DNA from: Natronosporangium hydrolyticum
GTDB taxonomy: Bacteria; Actinomycetota; Actinomycetes; Mycobacteriales; Micromonosporaceae
Reading direction: 5' to 3'
NCBI RefSeq assembly: GCF_016925615.1
Contig: NZ_CP070499.1
Coordinates: 2,728,001 to 2,792,000 of the forward strand
DNA length: 64,000 nt
Position 1 is the stretch's first letter, and each line of letters begins with the position of its first letter. The position numbers and the translations under genes were made by a program. Of this stretch, positions 8,368-18,302 are shown piece by piece. The notes beneath the pieces were generated by a model. The model ran no database searches and was not told the origin of the DNA. It saw nothing but the letters and a program-made list of their open reading frames with translations.

Positions 8368-9293
8368 GCGGTCGGCTGGTCGAGTTCGGCTACGCCGCGG
8401 GCTGGCGGCTGGTTCGCGGCATGCCCGGGTCGCTAGCTCGGGCCACCTTCCGTACCGCCGCTGACCTCGCTTATCTGCGCCGGGGGCCGGCGGTGCGCCG
8501 GCTCGACGCCAACCTTCGCCGGGTGGTCGGCCCCGAGCTGCCCGACTCCGCACTGGACCGGCTGGTGCGCCAGGGGGTGCGGTCGTACGCGCGATACTGG
8601 CTGGAGGCGTTCCGGCTGCCCGGGCAGTCGCCCGAGCAGATCCGGCGCGGCTTCCGGCTGACCAACCAGCAGCTGTTGGCGGACGCGATCGCGGCCGGCA
8701 AGGGAGTGGTGGTGGCGTTGCCCCACGCCGGCAACTGGGACGCCGCCGGCGCCTGGGTGGCCGCGCAGGGGTGGTCGCTGACCACGGTCGCGGAGCGGCT
8801 GCGGCCCGAAGGGCTCTACGAGCGCTTCGTGGCCTACCGGGAGGGCCTCGGGATGAAGATCATCCCGTTGCGAGGTGGCGAGCGGCCGCCGTTGGAGCTG
8901 CTGGAAGACCGGCTGCGGCAGGGCGACGTGGTGCCGCTGCTCGCCGACCGGGACCTGTCGACCCGCGGCATCGACGTCACCTTCTTCGGCGGCCGGACCC
9001 GGATGCCGGCCGGCCCAGCGATCCTGGCGTTACGCACCGGCGCGCCGTTGTTTACCGTCACGATGTGGTATGAGCCGGAGGCGGCCTACGGCGAGCTGCA
9101 GGGGCCGCTGTCGCCGCCGGCCACAGGCCCGCTCGACCAGCGGGTCCGGCTGCTCACTCAGCAGGTGGCGGACCAACTGGCGGCGGGCATAGCTGCGCAT
9201 CCGGCAGACTGGCACATGTTACAGCGGGTGTGGCTCGACCGGCCGCAGCAGCAGGTGCGGTCGCCCGACGGCTCACCGGCGCAACGGAGCTGA
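8364..9293 (+). CDS. Phosphatidylinositol mannoside acyltransferase
   Basis: A 309-aa LpxL/HtrB-superfamily acyltransferase (PatA-like) that acylates the mannose of PIM on the cytoplasmic face of the membrane. The HX4D motif is HAGNWD near residue 122, and the PEGLYERFVAYREGLGM region carries the conserved Glu. GTG start in a GTGA overlap with pgsA; the longer upstream frame merely reads through pgsA. pimA begins 12 bp after its stop. Confidence 0.9.
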   Translation: MSGRLVEFGYAAGWRLVRGMPGSLARATFRTAADLAYLRRGPAVRRLDANLRRVVGPELPDSALDRLVRQGVRSYARYWLEAFRLPGQSPEQIRRGFRLTNQQLLADAIAAGKGVVVALPHAGNWDAAGAWVAAQGWSLTTVAERLRPEGLYERFVAYREGLGMKIIPLRGGERPPLELLEDRLRQGDVVPLLADRDLSTRGIDVTFFGGRTRMPAGPAILALRTGAPLFTVTMWYEPEAAYGELQGPLSPPATGPLDQRVRLLTQQVADQLAAGIAAHPADWHMLQRVWLDRPQQQVRSPDGSPAQRS

Positions 9294-9305
9294 GAGGCCC
9301 GGGGG

Positions 9306-10469
9306 ATGCGGATCGGTCTGGTGTGCCCGTACTCGCTGGCGGTGCCCGGCGGCGTGCAGAGCCACGTGCAGGAGTTGGCCGAGGCGCTGTTGCTGCTGGG
9401 GCACGAGGTCAGTGTGCTGGCCCCGGCCGAGGAAGAAGCATCCCTGCCGGCCTACGTGGTTCCGGCCGGGCGGGCGGTGCCGGTGCGGTACAACGGCTCG
9501 GTCGCCCGGTTGACCTTCGGACCGATCTCGGCCGCCCGGGTCCGCCGCTGGCTGCACACCGGCCAATTCGACGTGCTGCATGTGCATGAGCCGTTCAGTC
9601 CCAGCCTGTCGATGCTGGCGGTGTGGGCGGCCCGGGGCCCGGTCGTCGCCACCTTCCATACCGCGATGACCCGGTCCCGGGCGATGGCGGCGGCGCAGGG
9701 TGCGCTTCAGCTGGTGCTGGAACGGATCACCGCCCGGATCGCGGTCAGCGCGCTGGCCCGGCGGGTGCAGGTCGAACATCTCGGCGGCGGGGCGGTGGAG
9801 ATCCCCAACGGGGTCTCGGTGGCGCGATACCGGTCAGCGGAGCCGCTGCCGGGCTGGCCGGGTCCGTGCGGCGTCGGGCACGGTGGTGCGCTGGGTTTCT
9901 TGGGCCGGTTCACCGAGCCCCGCAAGGGCTTCCCGGTGCTGCGGGACGCGTTCGTGGCGATGGCGCCGCGCCGCCCCGGGCTGCGGCTGCTGGTGGCCGG
10001 CCCGGGCGACGTCGCGGAGGCGCTGGCGGAGATCCCGCCGGGGCTGCACGACCGGGTGAGTTTTCTGGGGCGAGTGGATGAGCTGGACAAGGCGCGGATG
10101 CTTCGCAGCGTCGACGTGTATGTGGCGCCCAACACCGGCGGCGAGTCGTTCGGGATCATCCTGACCGAAGCGATGGCCGCCGGGGCGCCGGTGGTCGCCA
10201 CCGATCTTGACGCCTTCCGGCGAGTGCTCGACGGCTCGGGGGAGCTCTTCCCCGCCGGTGACGCCGGGGCGCTGGCGCAGGTGCTGGCTAAGCTGCTCGA
10301 CGACGAGCACCGGCGGGCGCAGCTGACGGCGCAGGCCGAGGAGCAGGTCGCGTACTACGACTGGCCAGTGATCGCGCAGCGGGTGCTGGAGGTCTACGAG
10401 AGCGCCATCGAGGCGGCCGGCGGCACCGTGGTGGACGAGGAGTATCCGGCGGCGCCACCGGTGGTGTGA
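9306..10469 (+). CDS. pimA: GDP-mannose-dependent phosphatidylinositol mannosyltransferase
   Basis: GT4-family, GT-B-fold glycosyltransferase of 387 aa that adds the first mannose to phosphatidylinositol. The N-terminal acceptor site loop PGGVQSHVQELAEAL, LHVHEPFSPS and a C-terminal nucleotide-sugar motif in NTGGESFGIILTEAMAAGAP (EX7E type) are present. Position directly behind pgsA and the PIM acyltransferase supports the assignment over other GT4 enzymes. Confidence 0.92.
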   Translation: MRIGLVCPYSLAVPGGVQSHVQELAEALLLLGHEVSVLAPAEEEASLPAYVVPAGRAVPVRYNGSVARLTFGPISAARVRRWLHTGQFDVLHVHEPFSPSLSMLAVWAARGPVVATFHTAMTRSRAMAAAQGALQLVLERITARIAVSALARRVQVEHLGGGAVEIPNGVSVARYRSAEPLPGWPGPCGVGHGGALGFLGRFTEPRKGFPVLRDAFVAMAPRRPGLRLLVAGPGDVAEALAEIPPGLHDRVSFLGRVDELDKARMLRSVDVYVAPNTGGESFGIILTEAMAAGAPVVATDLDAFRRVLDGSGELFPAGDAGALAQVLAKLLDDEHRRAQLTAQAEEQVAYYDWPVIAQRVLEVYESAIEAAGGTVVDEEYPAAPPVV

Positions 10470-10500
10470 CCCGGTCGGGGCGGCATCTACGATTCCCGGC

Positions 10501-11043
10501 ATGGGGTGGTGGGTGTTGGGGGTCGTGGTCGGGCTGCTCGCCGCGGCGTACCTGGGGTGGTTGACCGCTCGGATCAACCGGCTGCACCGGCGGGCGGCGA
10601 CCGCCACCGCCGCGCTCGACGCCGCGTTGGTGCGTCGGGCCGCCGCCGCGGCGGTGCTCGCCGAGCAGCTCAGCGCCGCCGGTGCCGCCCCGGCCGAGGA
10701 CCTGTACGCGACCGCGCGGGCGGCGTTGGACGCGGAGCCGGCCGACCGAGAACCGGCCGAGAACGACTTGACGTTGCTGCTGCGTCGGCTGCCGGAGCTG
10801 GTGACCGAGCCGATGCCGGGCTGGCCGGCGGTGGCCGGCGCCAGCCGCCGGGTGGCGCTCGCCCGGCAGGTGCACACCGATGTCGTACGCGATGCCCTGG
10901 CGGTCCGGCGGCGGGTGCTGGTGCGGATGCTGGGGCTCAGCCGCCGGCACCGGACGCCGGCCTACTTCGATGTCGATGATCCGGGCCTCGCCGACGAAGC
11001 GGCCGGGGCCGCAGCCGGGTCGGACCACCCCTCTGCGCGCTAG
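10501..11043 (+). CDS. Membrane-anchored helical protein of unknown function
   Basis: A 180-aa protein with one N-terminal transmembrane helix (WWVLGVVVGLLAAAYLGWL), then an Ala/Arg-rich helical region resembling LemA-type coiled helices (INRLHRRAATATAALDAALV) and a polar tail. In Mycobacterium the matching slot holds a membrane protein with a Nudix domain (Rv2609c); here no Nudix box is visible, so this may be only the N-terminal part of that architecture. Starts 31 bp after pimA and probably shares its transcript. Confidence 0.7.
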   Translation: MGWWVLGVVVGLLAAAYLGWLTARINRLHRRAATATAALDAALVRRAAAAAVLAEQLSAAGAAPAEDLYATARAALDAEPADREPAENDLTLLLRRLPELVTEPMPGWPAVAGASRRVALARQVHTDVVRDALAVRRRVLVRMLGLSRRHRTPAYFDVDDPGLADEAAGAAAGSDHPSAR

Positions 11044-11130
11044 CGTTGGCGGGCGAGTTGTACGCGTCGGCGGCCAGTGGGCGCCGGTGCGTACCATGGA
11101 CAGCACAGCCGACGAAGGAGTGCCACCACC

Positions 11131-12063
<933 letters not shown>

Positions 12064-12064
12064 C

Positions 12065-12664
12065 ATGACCGACCCGGTCATCGGCGTGCTCGCCCTCCAG
12101 GGCGATGTTCGGGAACACCTGCGGATGCTGGGCGAATGCGGCGCGCAGGCCAGATCGGTGCGCCGGCCCGAGGAGCTCGCCGAGGTCGACGGGCTGGTGA
12201 TCCCCGGCGGGGAGTCCACCACGATGAGCCGGCTCGCCGAAGAGTTCGGCATGCTGGAGCCGGTCCGGGATCAGATCAAACGCGGGCTGCCCGCGTACGG
12301 CTCCTGCGCCGGCATGATCATGCTGGCGCAGACGGTCGAGGACGGGCGCCCTGACCAGCAGACCTTCGGCGGCATCGACATGACTGTGCGGCGCAACGCG
12401 TTCGGCCGGCAGGTCGATTCGTTCGAGACCGACACCGACATCGACGGCGTCGGCCGGCTCCGGACGGTCTTCATCCGGGCGCCGTGGGTCGAGCGCACCG
12501 GCACCGGGGTCGACGTGCTCGGCCGGGCCGCCGGTAAGATTGTCGCCGTACGCCAGGGTAACCTCCTCGCGACCGCTTTCCACCCGGAGTTGACCGGTGA
12601 CTCCCGGATGCACCGGTTCTTCGTGACGCTGGTCGTGGCCGGGGCCACATCGACGGAGGAATGA
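12065..12664 (+). CDS. pdxT: Pyridoxal 5'-phosphate synthase, glutaminase subunit
   Basis: Class I glutamine amidotransferase of 199 aa that feeds ammonia to PdxS. The oxyanion strand PGGESTT, nucleophile Cys in GSCAGM and the His-Glu pair in FHPELT complete the triad. ATG 12065 lies one base after pdxS. Unlike Mycobacterium, no thioesterase gene is inserted between pdxS and pdxT. Its stop overlaps the YebC start by one base. Confidence 0.95.
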   Translation: MTDPVIGVLALQGDVREHLRMLGECGAQARSVRRPEELAEVDGLVIPGGESTTMSRLAEEFGMLEPVRDQIKRGLPAYGSCAGMIMLAQTVEDGRPDQQTFGGIDMTVRRNAFGRQVDSFETDTDIDGVGRLRTVFIRAPWVERTGTGVDVLGRAAGKIVAVRQGNLLATAFHPELTGDSRMHRFFVTLVVAGATSTEE

Positions 12665-13413
12665 TGTCAGGCCATTCAAAATGGGCGACCACCAAGCACC
12701 GCAAGGCCGCGGTGGACGCCAAGCGGGGCAAGCTGTTCGCTCGCCTGATCAAGAACGTCGAGGTCGCGGCCCGCACCGGCGGGGGTGACCCGGCCGGCAA
12801 CCCTACCCTCTACGACGCCATCCAGAAGGCGAAGAAGAACTCGGTCCCGAACGAAAACATCGAGCGCGCGCTGAAGCGCGGCTCCGGCCAGGAGGCCGGC
12901 GGCGCCGACTGGCAGACCGTGATGTACGAGGGCTATGGCCCCAACGGGGTGGCGATCCTGATCGAGTGCCTCACCGATAACCGCAACCGTGCCGCCACCG
13001 AGGTGCGGACGTCGTTGACCCGCAACGGCGGCACGCTCGCCGACGCCGGCAGCGTCTCCTACCTGTTCACCCGCAAGGGCGTGGTGATCGTGCCGAAGGC
13101 CGGTGAGCTGACCGAGGACGACCTGCTGATGGCCGTGTTGGACGCCGGCGCCGAGGAGTGCAACGACCTGGGCGACTCGTTTGAGGTGGTCAGCGAGCCG
13201 GGCGACCTGGTGCCGGTGCGCAGCGCGCTGCAGGAGGCCGGCATCGACTACGACTCGGCCGAGGCGTCGCTGGTGCCCTCGGTGACGGTGCCGCTGGACG
13301 AAGAGGGTGCCCGTAAGGTCTTCAAGCTGATCGAGGCGATCGAGGACTGCGACGACGTGCAGAACGTCTACGCCAACTTCGACGTCTCCGATGAGGTCAT
13401 GGCCGCGGTCTAG
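12664..13413 (+). CDS. YebC/PmpR-family transcriptional regulator or translation factor
   Basis: A 249-aa YebC-family protein: [49 protein letters not shown] and GYGPNGVAI are all family signatures. Members are described as DNA-binding regulators and more recently as ribosome-associated factors that relieve stalling at proline stretches, which is interesting given the giant Pro-rich protein at 40360-42942. ATG 12664 is preferred over 12661 because GGAGGA ends at 12660. Encoded with pdxST and upstream of ruvCAB, as in relatives. Confidence 0.93.
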   Translation: MSGHSKWATTKHRKAAVDAKRGKLFARLIKNVEVAARTGGGDPAGNPTLYDAIQKAKKNSVPNENIERALKRGSGQEAGGADWQTVMYEGYGPNGVAILIECLTDNRNRAATEVRTSLTRNGGTLADAGSVSYLFTRKGVVIVPKAGELTEDDLLMAVLDAGAEECNDLGDSFEVVSEPGDLVPVRSALQEAGIDYDSAEASLVPSVTVPLDEEGARKVFKLIEAIEDCDDVQNVYANFDVSDEVMAAV

Positions 13414-13454
13414 TTCCACCCCGGCACCGGGCGCCGGCGGGCGATACTGGGGCG

Positions 13455-14339
13455 ATGGGCGAGATCAAGGTCGGCACCGCGTCCTGGACCGACCGGACCC
13501 TGCTGGCCTCCGGCTGGTATCCCGACGACGCCGACAACGCCGAGGCTCGGCTGGCCTACTATGCCAGCCAGTTTCCCCTGGTGGAGGTGGACGCCACCTA
13601 CTATTCGCCGCCGGCCGAGCGCACCAGCGAGCTGTGGACCGGCCGGACCCCGGCCGGGTTCACCTTCAACATCAAGGCGTTCAGCCTGCTCACCGGTCAC
13701 CCGACCCGGCCGTCAGCGCTCTACCAGGAGCTTCGCCCGGAGACCGATAAACGGCATATTTACCCTAAGGACCTCCCCGCGCAGTCGTACGAGGAGGTGT
13801 GGAGCCGTTTCCTGAGCGCGCTGGAGCCGCTGGCGGCCGCCGGCAAGCTGGGGGCGATCCTGTTCCAGTTCCCGCCCTGGTTCACCATCCGCCGCGACAA
13901 CAAGCAGTACCTGCTGGAGGTGCAGGCTCGTTGCCGCCCGCTGCCGGTGGCGGTGGAGCTGCGCCACCAGAGCTGGTTCGCCGGCGACAACCAGCACGAG
14001 ACGCTGGACTTCCTGCGGGAGCACGAGCTGCCGTACGTCTGCGTCGACATGCCGCAGGGGCACCGCTCCTCGGTGCCGCCGGTGGTCGCCGCCACCTCGG
14101 ACGAGCTGGCGTTGGTCCGGTTCCACGGCCACAGCGATCAGTGGACCAGCCGGGACATCTACGAGAAGTTCGGCTACCTCTACTCGGAGGCCGAGCTGTC
14201 CGGGTGGGTGAGTCCGCTGCGCGACCTCACGGCACAGGCCCGGCAGACCCACGTCCTGATGAACAACTGCTACTCCGACTACGCCCAGCGCAACGCGGCG
14301 CAGCTCACGGCGCTGCTGGGTGAGCCCGAGGACGGCTGA
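13455..14339 (+). CDS. DUF72 (YecE-like) protein
   Basis: A 294-aa TIM-barrel DUF72 protein. Recognisable are KVGTASWTDRTLL, ASQFPLVEVDATYYSPP, GFTFNIKAFSLLTGHP, LGAILFQFPPWF, VAVELRHQSWF and the C-terminal VLMNNCYSDYAQRNA. The family's function is unknown, with a suggested link to iron-sulfur or nucleic-acid metabolism. It lies in the gap between yebC and ruvC that relatives fill with unrelated genes. Confidence 0.88.
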   Translation: MGEIKVGTASWTDRTLLASGWYPDDADNAEARLAYYASQFPLVEVDATYYSPPAERTSELWTGRTPAGFTFNIKAFSLLTGHPTRPSALYQELRPETDKRHIYPKDLPAQSYEEVWSRFLSALEPLAAAGKLGAILFQFPPWFTIRRDNKQYLLEVQARCRPLPVAVELRHQSWFAGDNQHETLDFLREHELPYVCVDMPQGHRSSVPPVVAATSDELALVRFHGHSDQWTSRDIYEKFGYLYSEAELSGWVSPLRDLTAQARQTHVLMNNCYSDYAQRNAAQLTALLGEPEDG

Positions 14340-14360
14340 CCGGACCCGTCGCGGGCACGT

Positions 14361-15758
14361 TCAGCGGAGCCCGACCGGTCCTTGTCGAACCTCCCGACCC
14401 CGCCCGGCCGCCGCATCCGCGGTGCCGTCGCGCCACACCACCTCGCCGCGACTGATCGTGTACCGCGGCCACCCGACGAACTCGCGCTGGTGGTAGATGG
14501 AGTAGTCGGCTCGGGTTTCGCCCACCCCGTCGGCCACGCGTCGGGCCCGTGCCGGGTCCAGCAGTACCAGGTCGGCGTCGCTTCCCACCGCGATCGTCCC
14601 CTTCTGTGGGTACAGGCCGAACAGCCGCGCCGGGTCGGTCGCGGTCAGCGCGACGAAACGCTCGAGACCGATCCGGCCGGTCGCCACCCCGTTGGTGTAG
14701 AGCAACGGCAGCATCGTCTCCAGTTCGGCGACCCCGGGCCGGGCGGTGGTGGCGTCCAGCGCGGGGTCCTGCTTGTCGGCGAGCAGCCAGGGAGCGTGGT
14801 CGCTGCCGAGGGTGTGGATCGATCCGTCCGCGATCCCATCCCACAACGCCGCGCGGTCGCTGGCGCTGCGCAGCGGCGGCTGGCCGGCGAACCGGGCCCC
14901 GCCCGGCGTGCTGTGCACCTCGTCGGTCAGGTCGAGGTACATCGGTCGGGTCTCGACGTAGACCGGCAGCCCGCGCGCCCGGGCCCGGCGGATCGAGTCG
15001 AGCGCCCGCCGGCTCGACACGTGGACCAGGTAGATCGGAGATCCGGTCAGCTCACAGATGGCGATTGCCCGGTCCACGGCGGCGAGCTCGCTGACCTCTG
15101 GCCGTGACGCCGGGTACTGGCTGATGTCGGTGCGTCCCTCGGCGGCCAGCTGTTCGCCGCTGAACTGGATCATGGCCTGGTCCTCGCAGTGGACCAGCGT
15201 AAGCATGCCGTGCGAGCCGGCCGCGGCGACCAGGCCGACCAGGTCCGGGTAGCCGAGATCGAGCGAGATAGTGAAGATCTTGAAGCTGCGGTGGCCGGCC
15301 TGTGCCAGCGCCGACAGGTCTGCCCGGCTGTCGTCCCGGGTAGTGATCACTCCAGGATGCATGATCCAATCGACAACCGCCTGTTGCCGCAGACCGTCGC
15401 GCTGCTGCGCCACTGCGGCGGCGAGCGATTCATCAGCGCCCGGGAAGGTCATCACCCCGACGGTGGTGACGCCGCCGGCGGCGGCCGCCCGGGTGCCGGT
15501 CTCGAAGGTGTCCACGAATCCCGGCTTTCCCGGCTCCGGGGCGGAAGCGGCGAGATGTACATGCATGTCCACGGCACCAGGCAGCACCAGCAGGCCGGTC
15601 GCGTCCAGCTCGGCGTGCCCGCGCATCGGCCCGCCGAGCTGTGCGATCTGCCCCCTGGCGACACCTATGTCCGCTTGGCCGGTGCTACCTGCGGTCACCA
15701 CGGTGCCGCCCCGGATCACCAGGTCGTACTCAGTCTCTTCGGGCACGCCGACCACCAT
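14361..15758 (-). CDS. Cyclic amidohydrolase (dihydropyrimidinase/allantoinase type)
   Basis: Metal-dependent amidohydrolase of 465 aa for cyclic amides (hydantoin, dihydropyrimidine, allantoin or dihydroorotate). Metal ligands are visible: DMHVHL, a likely carbamylated Lys in SFKIFTIS, His in LVHCED and VHVSS, and Asp in LGSDHAPW. The sequence has hydantoinase-like composition but no neighbour that fixes the substrate; pyrimidine biosynthesis genes begin only at 63 kb. Converges with the DUF72 gene, leaving 21 bp. A 78-bp palindromic repeat lies just upstream of its start. Confidence 0.82.
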   Translation of the reverse strand: MVVGVPEETEYDLVIRGGTVVTAGSTGQADIGVARGQIAQLGGPMRGHAELDATGLLVLPGAVDMHVHLAASAPEPGKPGFVDTFETGTRAAAAGGVTTVGVMTFPGADESLAAAVAQQRDGLRQQAVVDWIMHPGVITTRDDSRADLSALAQAGHRSFKIFTISLDLGYPDLVGLVAAAGSHGMLTLVHCEDQAMIQFSGEQLAAEGRTDISQYPASRPEVSELAAVDRAIAICELTGSPIYLVHVSSRRALDSIRRARARGLPVYVETRPMYLDLTDEVHSTPGGARFAGQPPLRSASDRAALWDGIADGSIHTLGSDHAPWLLADKQDPALDATTARPGVAELETMLPLLYTNGVATGRIGLERFVALTATDPARLFGLYPQKGTIAVGSDADLVLLDPARARRVADGVGETRADYSIYHQREFVGWPRYTISRGEVVWRDGTADAAAGRGREVRQGPVGLR

Positions 15759-15780
15759 AGGTACCGGTGATCGGACTCCG

Positions 15781-15858
15781 CTTGGTGGGCTGAATGGCGA
15801 CCGATTTGCCCCGGCCGGGTTAAATGTCGCCCTAGTGGATCACCAGTCAACCCACCAA
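15781..15858. repeat. Palindromic element, family 1A (78 bp)
   Basis: Imperfect inverted repeat with ends CTTGGTGGGCTGAATGGCG and CACCAGTCAACCCACCAA. The interior also resembles the element at 30010-30088: the last 39 bp of each match at about 31 positions, so they are homologous units and not merely chance hairpins. It lies between the amidohydrolase promoter side and the sirtuin stop. Confidence 0.75.
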
Positions 15859-15906
15859 CAGGGAAGACCGGAGTGAAACGGCGGCGTCCGGACTGGCCGG
15901 GCCAAC

Positions 15907-16674
15907 TCAGGTAGCTGCGGCGACCAGCCGGGGTAGCACCTCACCGATTGGGTCCCGGAGCAGCGCGTCGGCGGCCCCGTCGTACGGGGTCGGGGCGGCG
16001 TTGATGATCACCAGCCGGGCGCCAGCGACCAGCGCGTACTCGCACAGCCCGGCCGCCGGATGCACCGAGAGCGAGGTGCCGACGGCGAGGAAGAGGTCGC
16101 AGTCTCGAGCGGCGGCGACCGCGGCGTTGAGCACGTCGCGCTCCAGGGTCTCGCCGAACGAGATCGTGGCGGACTTCTGGATCCCGCCGCAATCCGGACA
16201 TGCCGGGTCGGGCTGGCCGGCTTCGACTAGGGCGAGCACTTCTGGCATAGGGGTGCGTTGCTCGCAAGTTAGACATTTAACCCAGTGCACCGTGCCGTGG
16301 ATCTCGATCACCCGCTCCGGTGAGCTGCCCGCGGCCTGATGCAGCCCGTCGATGTTCTGGGTGACCAGCGCCCGGAGCCGGCCGCTGTGCTCCAGGCTGG
16401 CCAGTGACTCGTGCCCCGGGTTCGGGGAGGCGTGCCACACCGGGTGCGCCAGCCGCGCCTGCCAGGCGCGGCGGCGGACGTCCGGATCGGCGAGGTAGCT
16501 GTCGAGGCTGAACAGGGTCTGCGCCGCCGGGTCCTTGGTCCACACCCCCTGCGGGCCGCGGAAGTCGGGAATGCCGGAGTCGGTGGAGACGCCCGCGCCG
16601 GTCAACACGGTCACCCGTTCGGCCTGCCGGAGCCAGTCGGCGGTGCTGGCCTCGGCGGTGGATACCAGGCTCAT
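15907..16674 (-). CDS. Sir2-family NAD-dependent protein deacylase
   Basis: Sirtuin of 255 aa. The NAD site is TGAGVSTDSGIPDFRGPQG, TQNIDGLH precedes the catalytic His in EIHGT, and a zinc site is formed by CLTC and CPDC. VGTSLSVHPAAG and INAAPTPYD complete the Rossmann fold. The ATG at 16674 is preferred to an upstream extension of 14 residues. The substrate could be acylated lysines of acetyl-CoA synthetase or others; nothing nearby decides it. Confidence 0.92.
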   Translation of the reverse strand: MSLVSTAEASTADWLRQAERVTVLTGAGVSTDSGIPDFRGPQGVWTKDPAAQTLFSLDSYLADPDVRRRAWQARLAHPVWHASPNPGHESLASLEHSGRLRALVTQNIDGLHQAAGSSPERVIEIHGTVHWVKCLTCEQRTPMPEVLALVEAGQPDPACPDCGGIQKSATISFGETLERDVLNAAVAAARDCDLFLAVGTSLSVHPAAGLCEYALVAGARLVIINAAPTPYDGAADALLRDPIGEVLPRLVAAAT

Positions 16675-16715
16675 GCCTGCGACGGTAGCCCGTCGTGTTT
16701 GACGCCCCCACCCCA

Positions 16716-16782
16716 CCCGCCGATCATGAGCTGGTAAACAGACACGCTCGGTGTGTCTGTTGGGTAGCTCATGATCGGCGGG
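16716..16782. repeat. Palindromic element, family 2 (67 bp)
   Basis: Nested cruciform: a perfect 17-bp outer stem (16716-16732 with 16766-16782, core GATCATGAGCT) and a perfect 9-bp inner stem AACAGACAC/GTGTCTGTT around the loop GCTCGGT. The element at 61626-61686 has the same outer core and nearly the same loop. It sits between the divergent sirtuin and aminotransferase genes. Confidence 0.85.
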
Positions 16783-16800
16783 TGCAAGGGGATGGGTTTC

Positions 16801-17838
16801 GTGGAGCTGTCAGTGGCGGGGGAGTTGTGGGACGCCGAGCCAGGCTGGCTCAATACGGCCAGCTACGGGCTGCCGCCGCGGCCGGCCTGGGACGCGTTGC
16901 AGGCGGCGCTGGCGGACTGGCGGGGTGGGCGTACCTCCTGGGAGGGGTGGGGCGAGGCGACCGAGCGAAGCCGGGAGCGGTTCGCCCGACTGGTCGGGGT
17001 ACCGGCCGCCGACGTCACGGTCGGCGCCACGGTGTCGCAGCTGCTGGCACCGGTAGCGGCGGCGTTGCCCGAGCGGGCCCGGGTGCTCGCGCCGGAGAAC
17101 GAGTTCACCTCCAACCTGTTTCCCTGGTTGGTCCAGGGGCAGCGCGGGGTAAGTGTGACCACGGTGCCGGCGGAGCAGCTCGCCAAGCACATCGACGCCG
17201 AGATCGACCTGGTCGCGTTCAGCCTGGTGCAGTCGGCGGACGGGAGCGTGGCCGACTACACAGAGATAGTCGCGGCCGCCCGGGCGCATGAAGCGCTGGT
17301 GGTGGTCGACGCCACCCAGGCGGTCGGATGGTTGCCGGTCGACGCTGGGCTCGCCGACGTACTGGTGGTGGGGGCGTACAAGTGGCTCATGGCCCCCCGC
17401 GGATCGGCCTTCGGCTATCTACGGCCGGAGCTGCGGGAACGGCTGGTGCCCTCGGCCGCGAACTGGTTCGCCGGGCGAGATGTGCACTCGTCCTACTATG
17501 GTCCGCCGCTGCGGCTGGCTGACGACGCCCGAGCCTTCGACCTCTCCCCGGCGTGGTTCGCGTGGGTCGGCACCGACCCGGCGCTGGCGGTCGTGGAGCA
17601 GTTGGGCGTCGCGGCGATCCACGACCACAATGTGGCGCTGGCGAACCGGTTCCTGGCCGGGCTTGGGCGGCCACCGGGACGCAGCGCGATCGTCACCGTC
17701 GACGTGCCCGGCGCGGAGGAGAAGCTGGCCCGGGCGGGGGTACGCGCGGCGGTGCGGGCGGGTCGGGTCCGGGCGTCGTTCCACATCTACAGCGCCGACG
17801 CCGACGTCGAACTGGCGCTCACCGCCCTGGCCGGCTGA
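16801..17838 (+). CDS. PLP-dependent class V aminotransferase-like protein
   Basis: Fold-type I PLP enzyme of about 345 aa related to cysteine desulfurase/isopenicillin-epimerase-like proteins. WLNTASYGLPP opens the fold, DATQAVGWLPVD carries the PLP-binding Asp, and GAYKWLMAPRG the Schiff-base Lys. No Cys is seen in a desulfurase active-site loop, so cysteine desulfurase activity is unlikely. I prefer GTG 16801, with AAGGGG ten bases upstream; in-frame ATGs at 16792 and 16771 exist, the latter inside the palindromic element. The product is not predictable from neighbours. Confidence 0.8.
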   Translation: MELSVAGELWDAEPGWLNTASYGLPPRPAWDALQAALADWRGGRTSWEGWGEATERSRERFARLVGVPAADVTVGATVSQLLAPVAAALPERARVLAPENEFTSNLFPWLVQGQRGVSVTTVPAEQLAKHIDAEIDLVAFSLVQSADGSVADYTEIVAAARAHEALVVVDATQAVGWLPVDAGLADVLVVGAYKWLMAPRGSAFGYLRPELRERLVPSAANWFAGRDVHSSYYGPPLRLADDARAFDLSPAWFAWVGTDPALAVVEQLGVAAIHDHNVALANRFLAGLGRPPGRSAIVTVDVPGAEEKLARAGVRAAVRAGRVRASFHIYSADADVELALTALAG

Positions 17839-17858
17839 GGCTGGTCGCGCCGCCGGGG

Positions 17859-18122
17859 TTAGTTGACGACGATGATGACGATGACCGCGAGCACCGCGAT
17901 CGCACCGCAGACCAGCCCGGCCATCGCCTGACCCCGGTTGGTCGCCTGCCCCTGGTTGACCCGGTAGATGCCGAGCCCGCCCAGGATCACGGCGGCGATA
18001 CCGCTGACGAGGCCGATGCCGAAGCAGAGCACCAGCGGCAGCGAGGCGATGCCTAGCACTAGCGCTAGTACGCCGAGTGTGTTGTTGGGCGAGCCTGGGC
18101 CCGCCGGAGTCGGCTCTTGCAC
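17859..18122 (-). CDS. DUF4190-type small membrane protein
   Basis: An 87-aa protein with a short Pro/Gly-rich head (QEPTPAGPGSPNNTLGVLAL) and two long hydrophobic helices around GIAAVILGGLGIYRVNQGQA, matching the DUF4190 layout. The GTG at 18122 has AAGGGG just upstream; a longer frame to 18356 would overlap the divergent MFS gene and its promoter. Its function is unknown. Confidence 0.75.
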   Translation of the reverse strand: MQEPTPAGPGSPNNTLGVLALVLGIASLPLVLCFGIGLVSGIAAVILGGLGIYRVNQGQATNRGQAMAGLVCGAIAVLAVIVIIVVN

Positions 18123-18266
18123 GTGACCCCCTTCGTGGTGGGCAGCGCGGTCCGGGTTTACCGACTCATACCCTATATCCGGGTTAGTGATGCGGCGTGC
18201 CGCGACATTCGTCGGGTCCGTTCGAGTCGGTAGCCGTGAGGCCGACCACATATCAATACGAGACTG

Positions 18267-18279
18267 TTCCGTTTCGGAA
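18267..18279. promoter_or_regulatory. Candidate TetR operator upstream of the MFS gene
   Basis: The palindrome TTCCG-TTT-CGGAA lies 24 bp before the MFS start, in the divergent region with the DUF4190 gene. TetR regulators of exporters usually bind such inverted repeats over the promoter of the transporter. Inference from position and symmetry only. Confidence 0.45.
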
Positions 18280-18302
18280 ATCGCCGGCGTAGCGTAGCCG
18301 CC

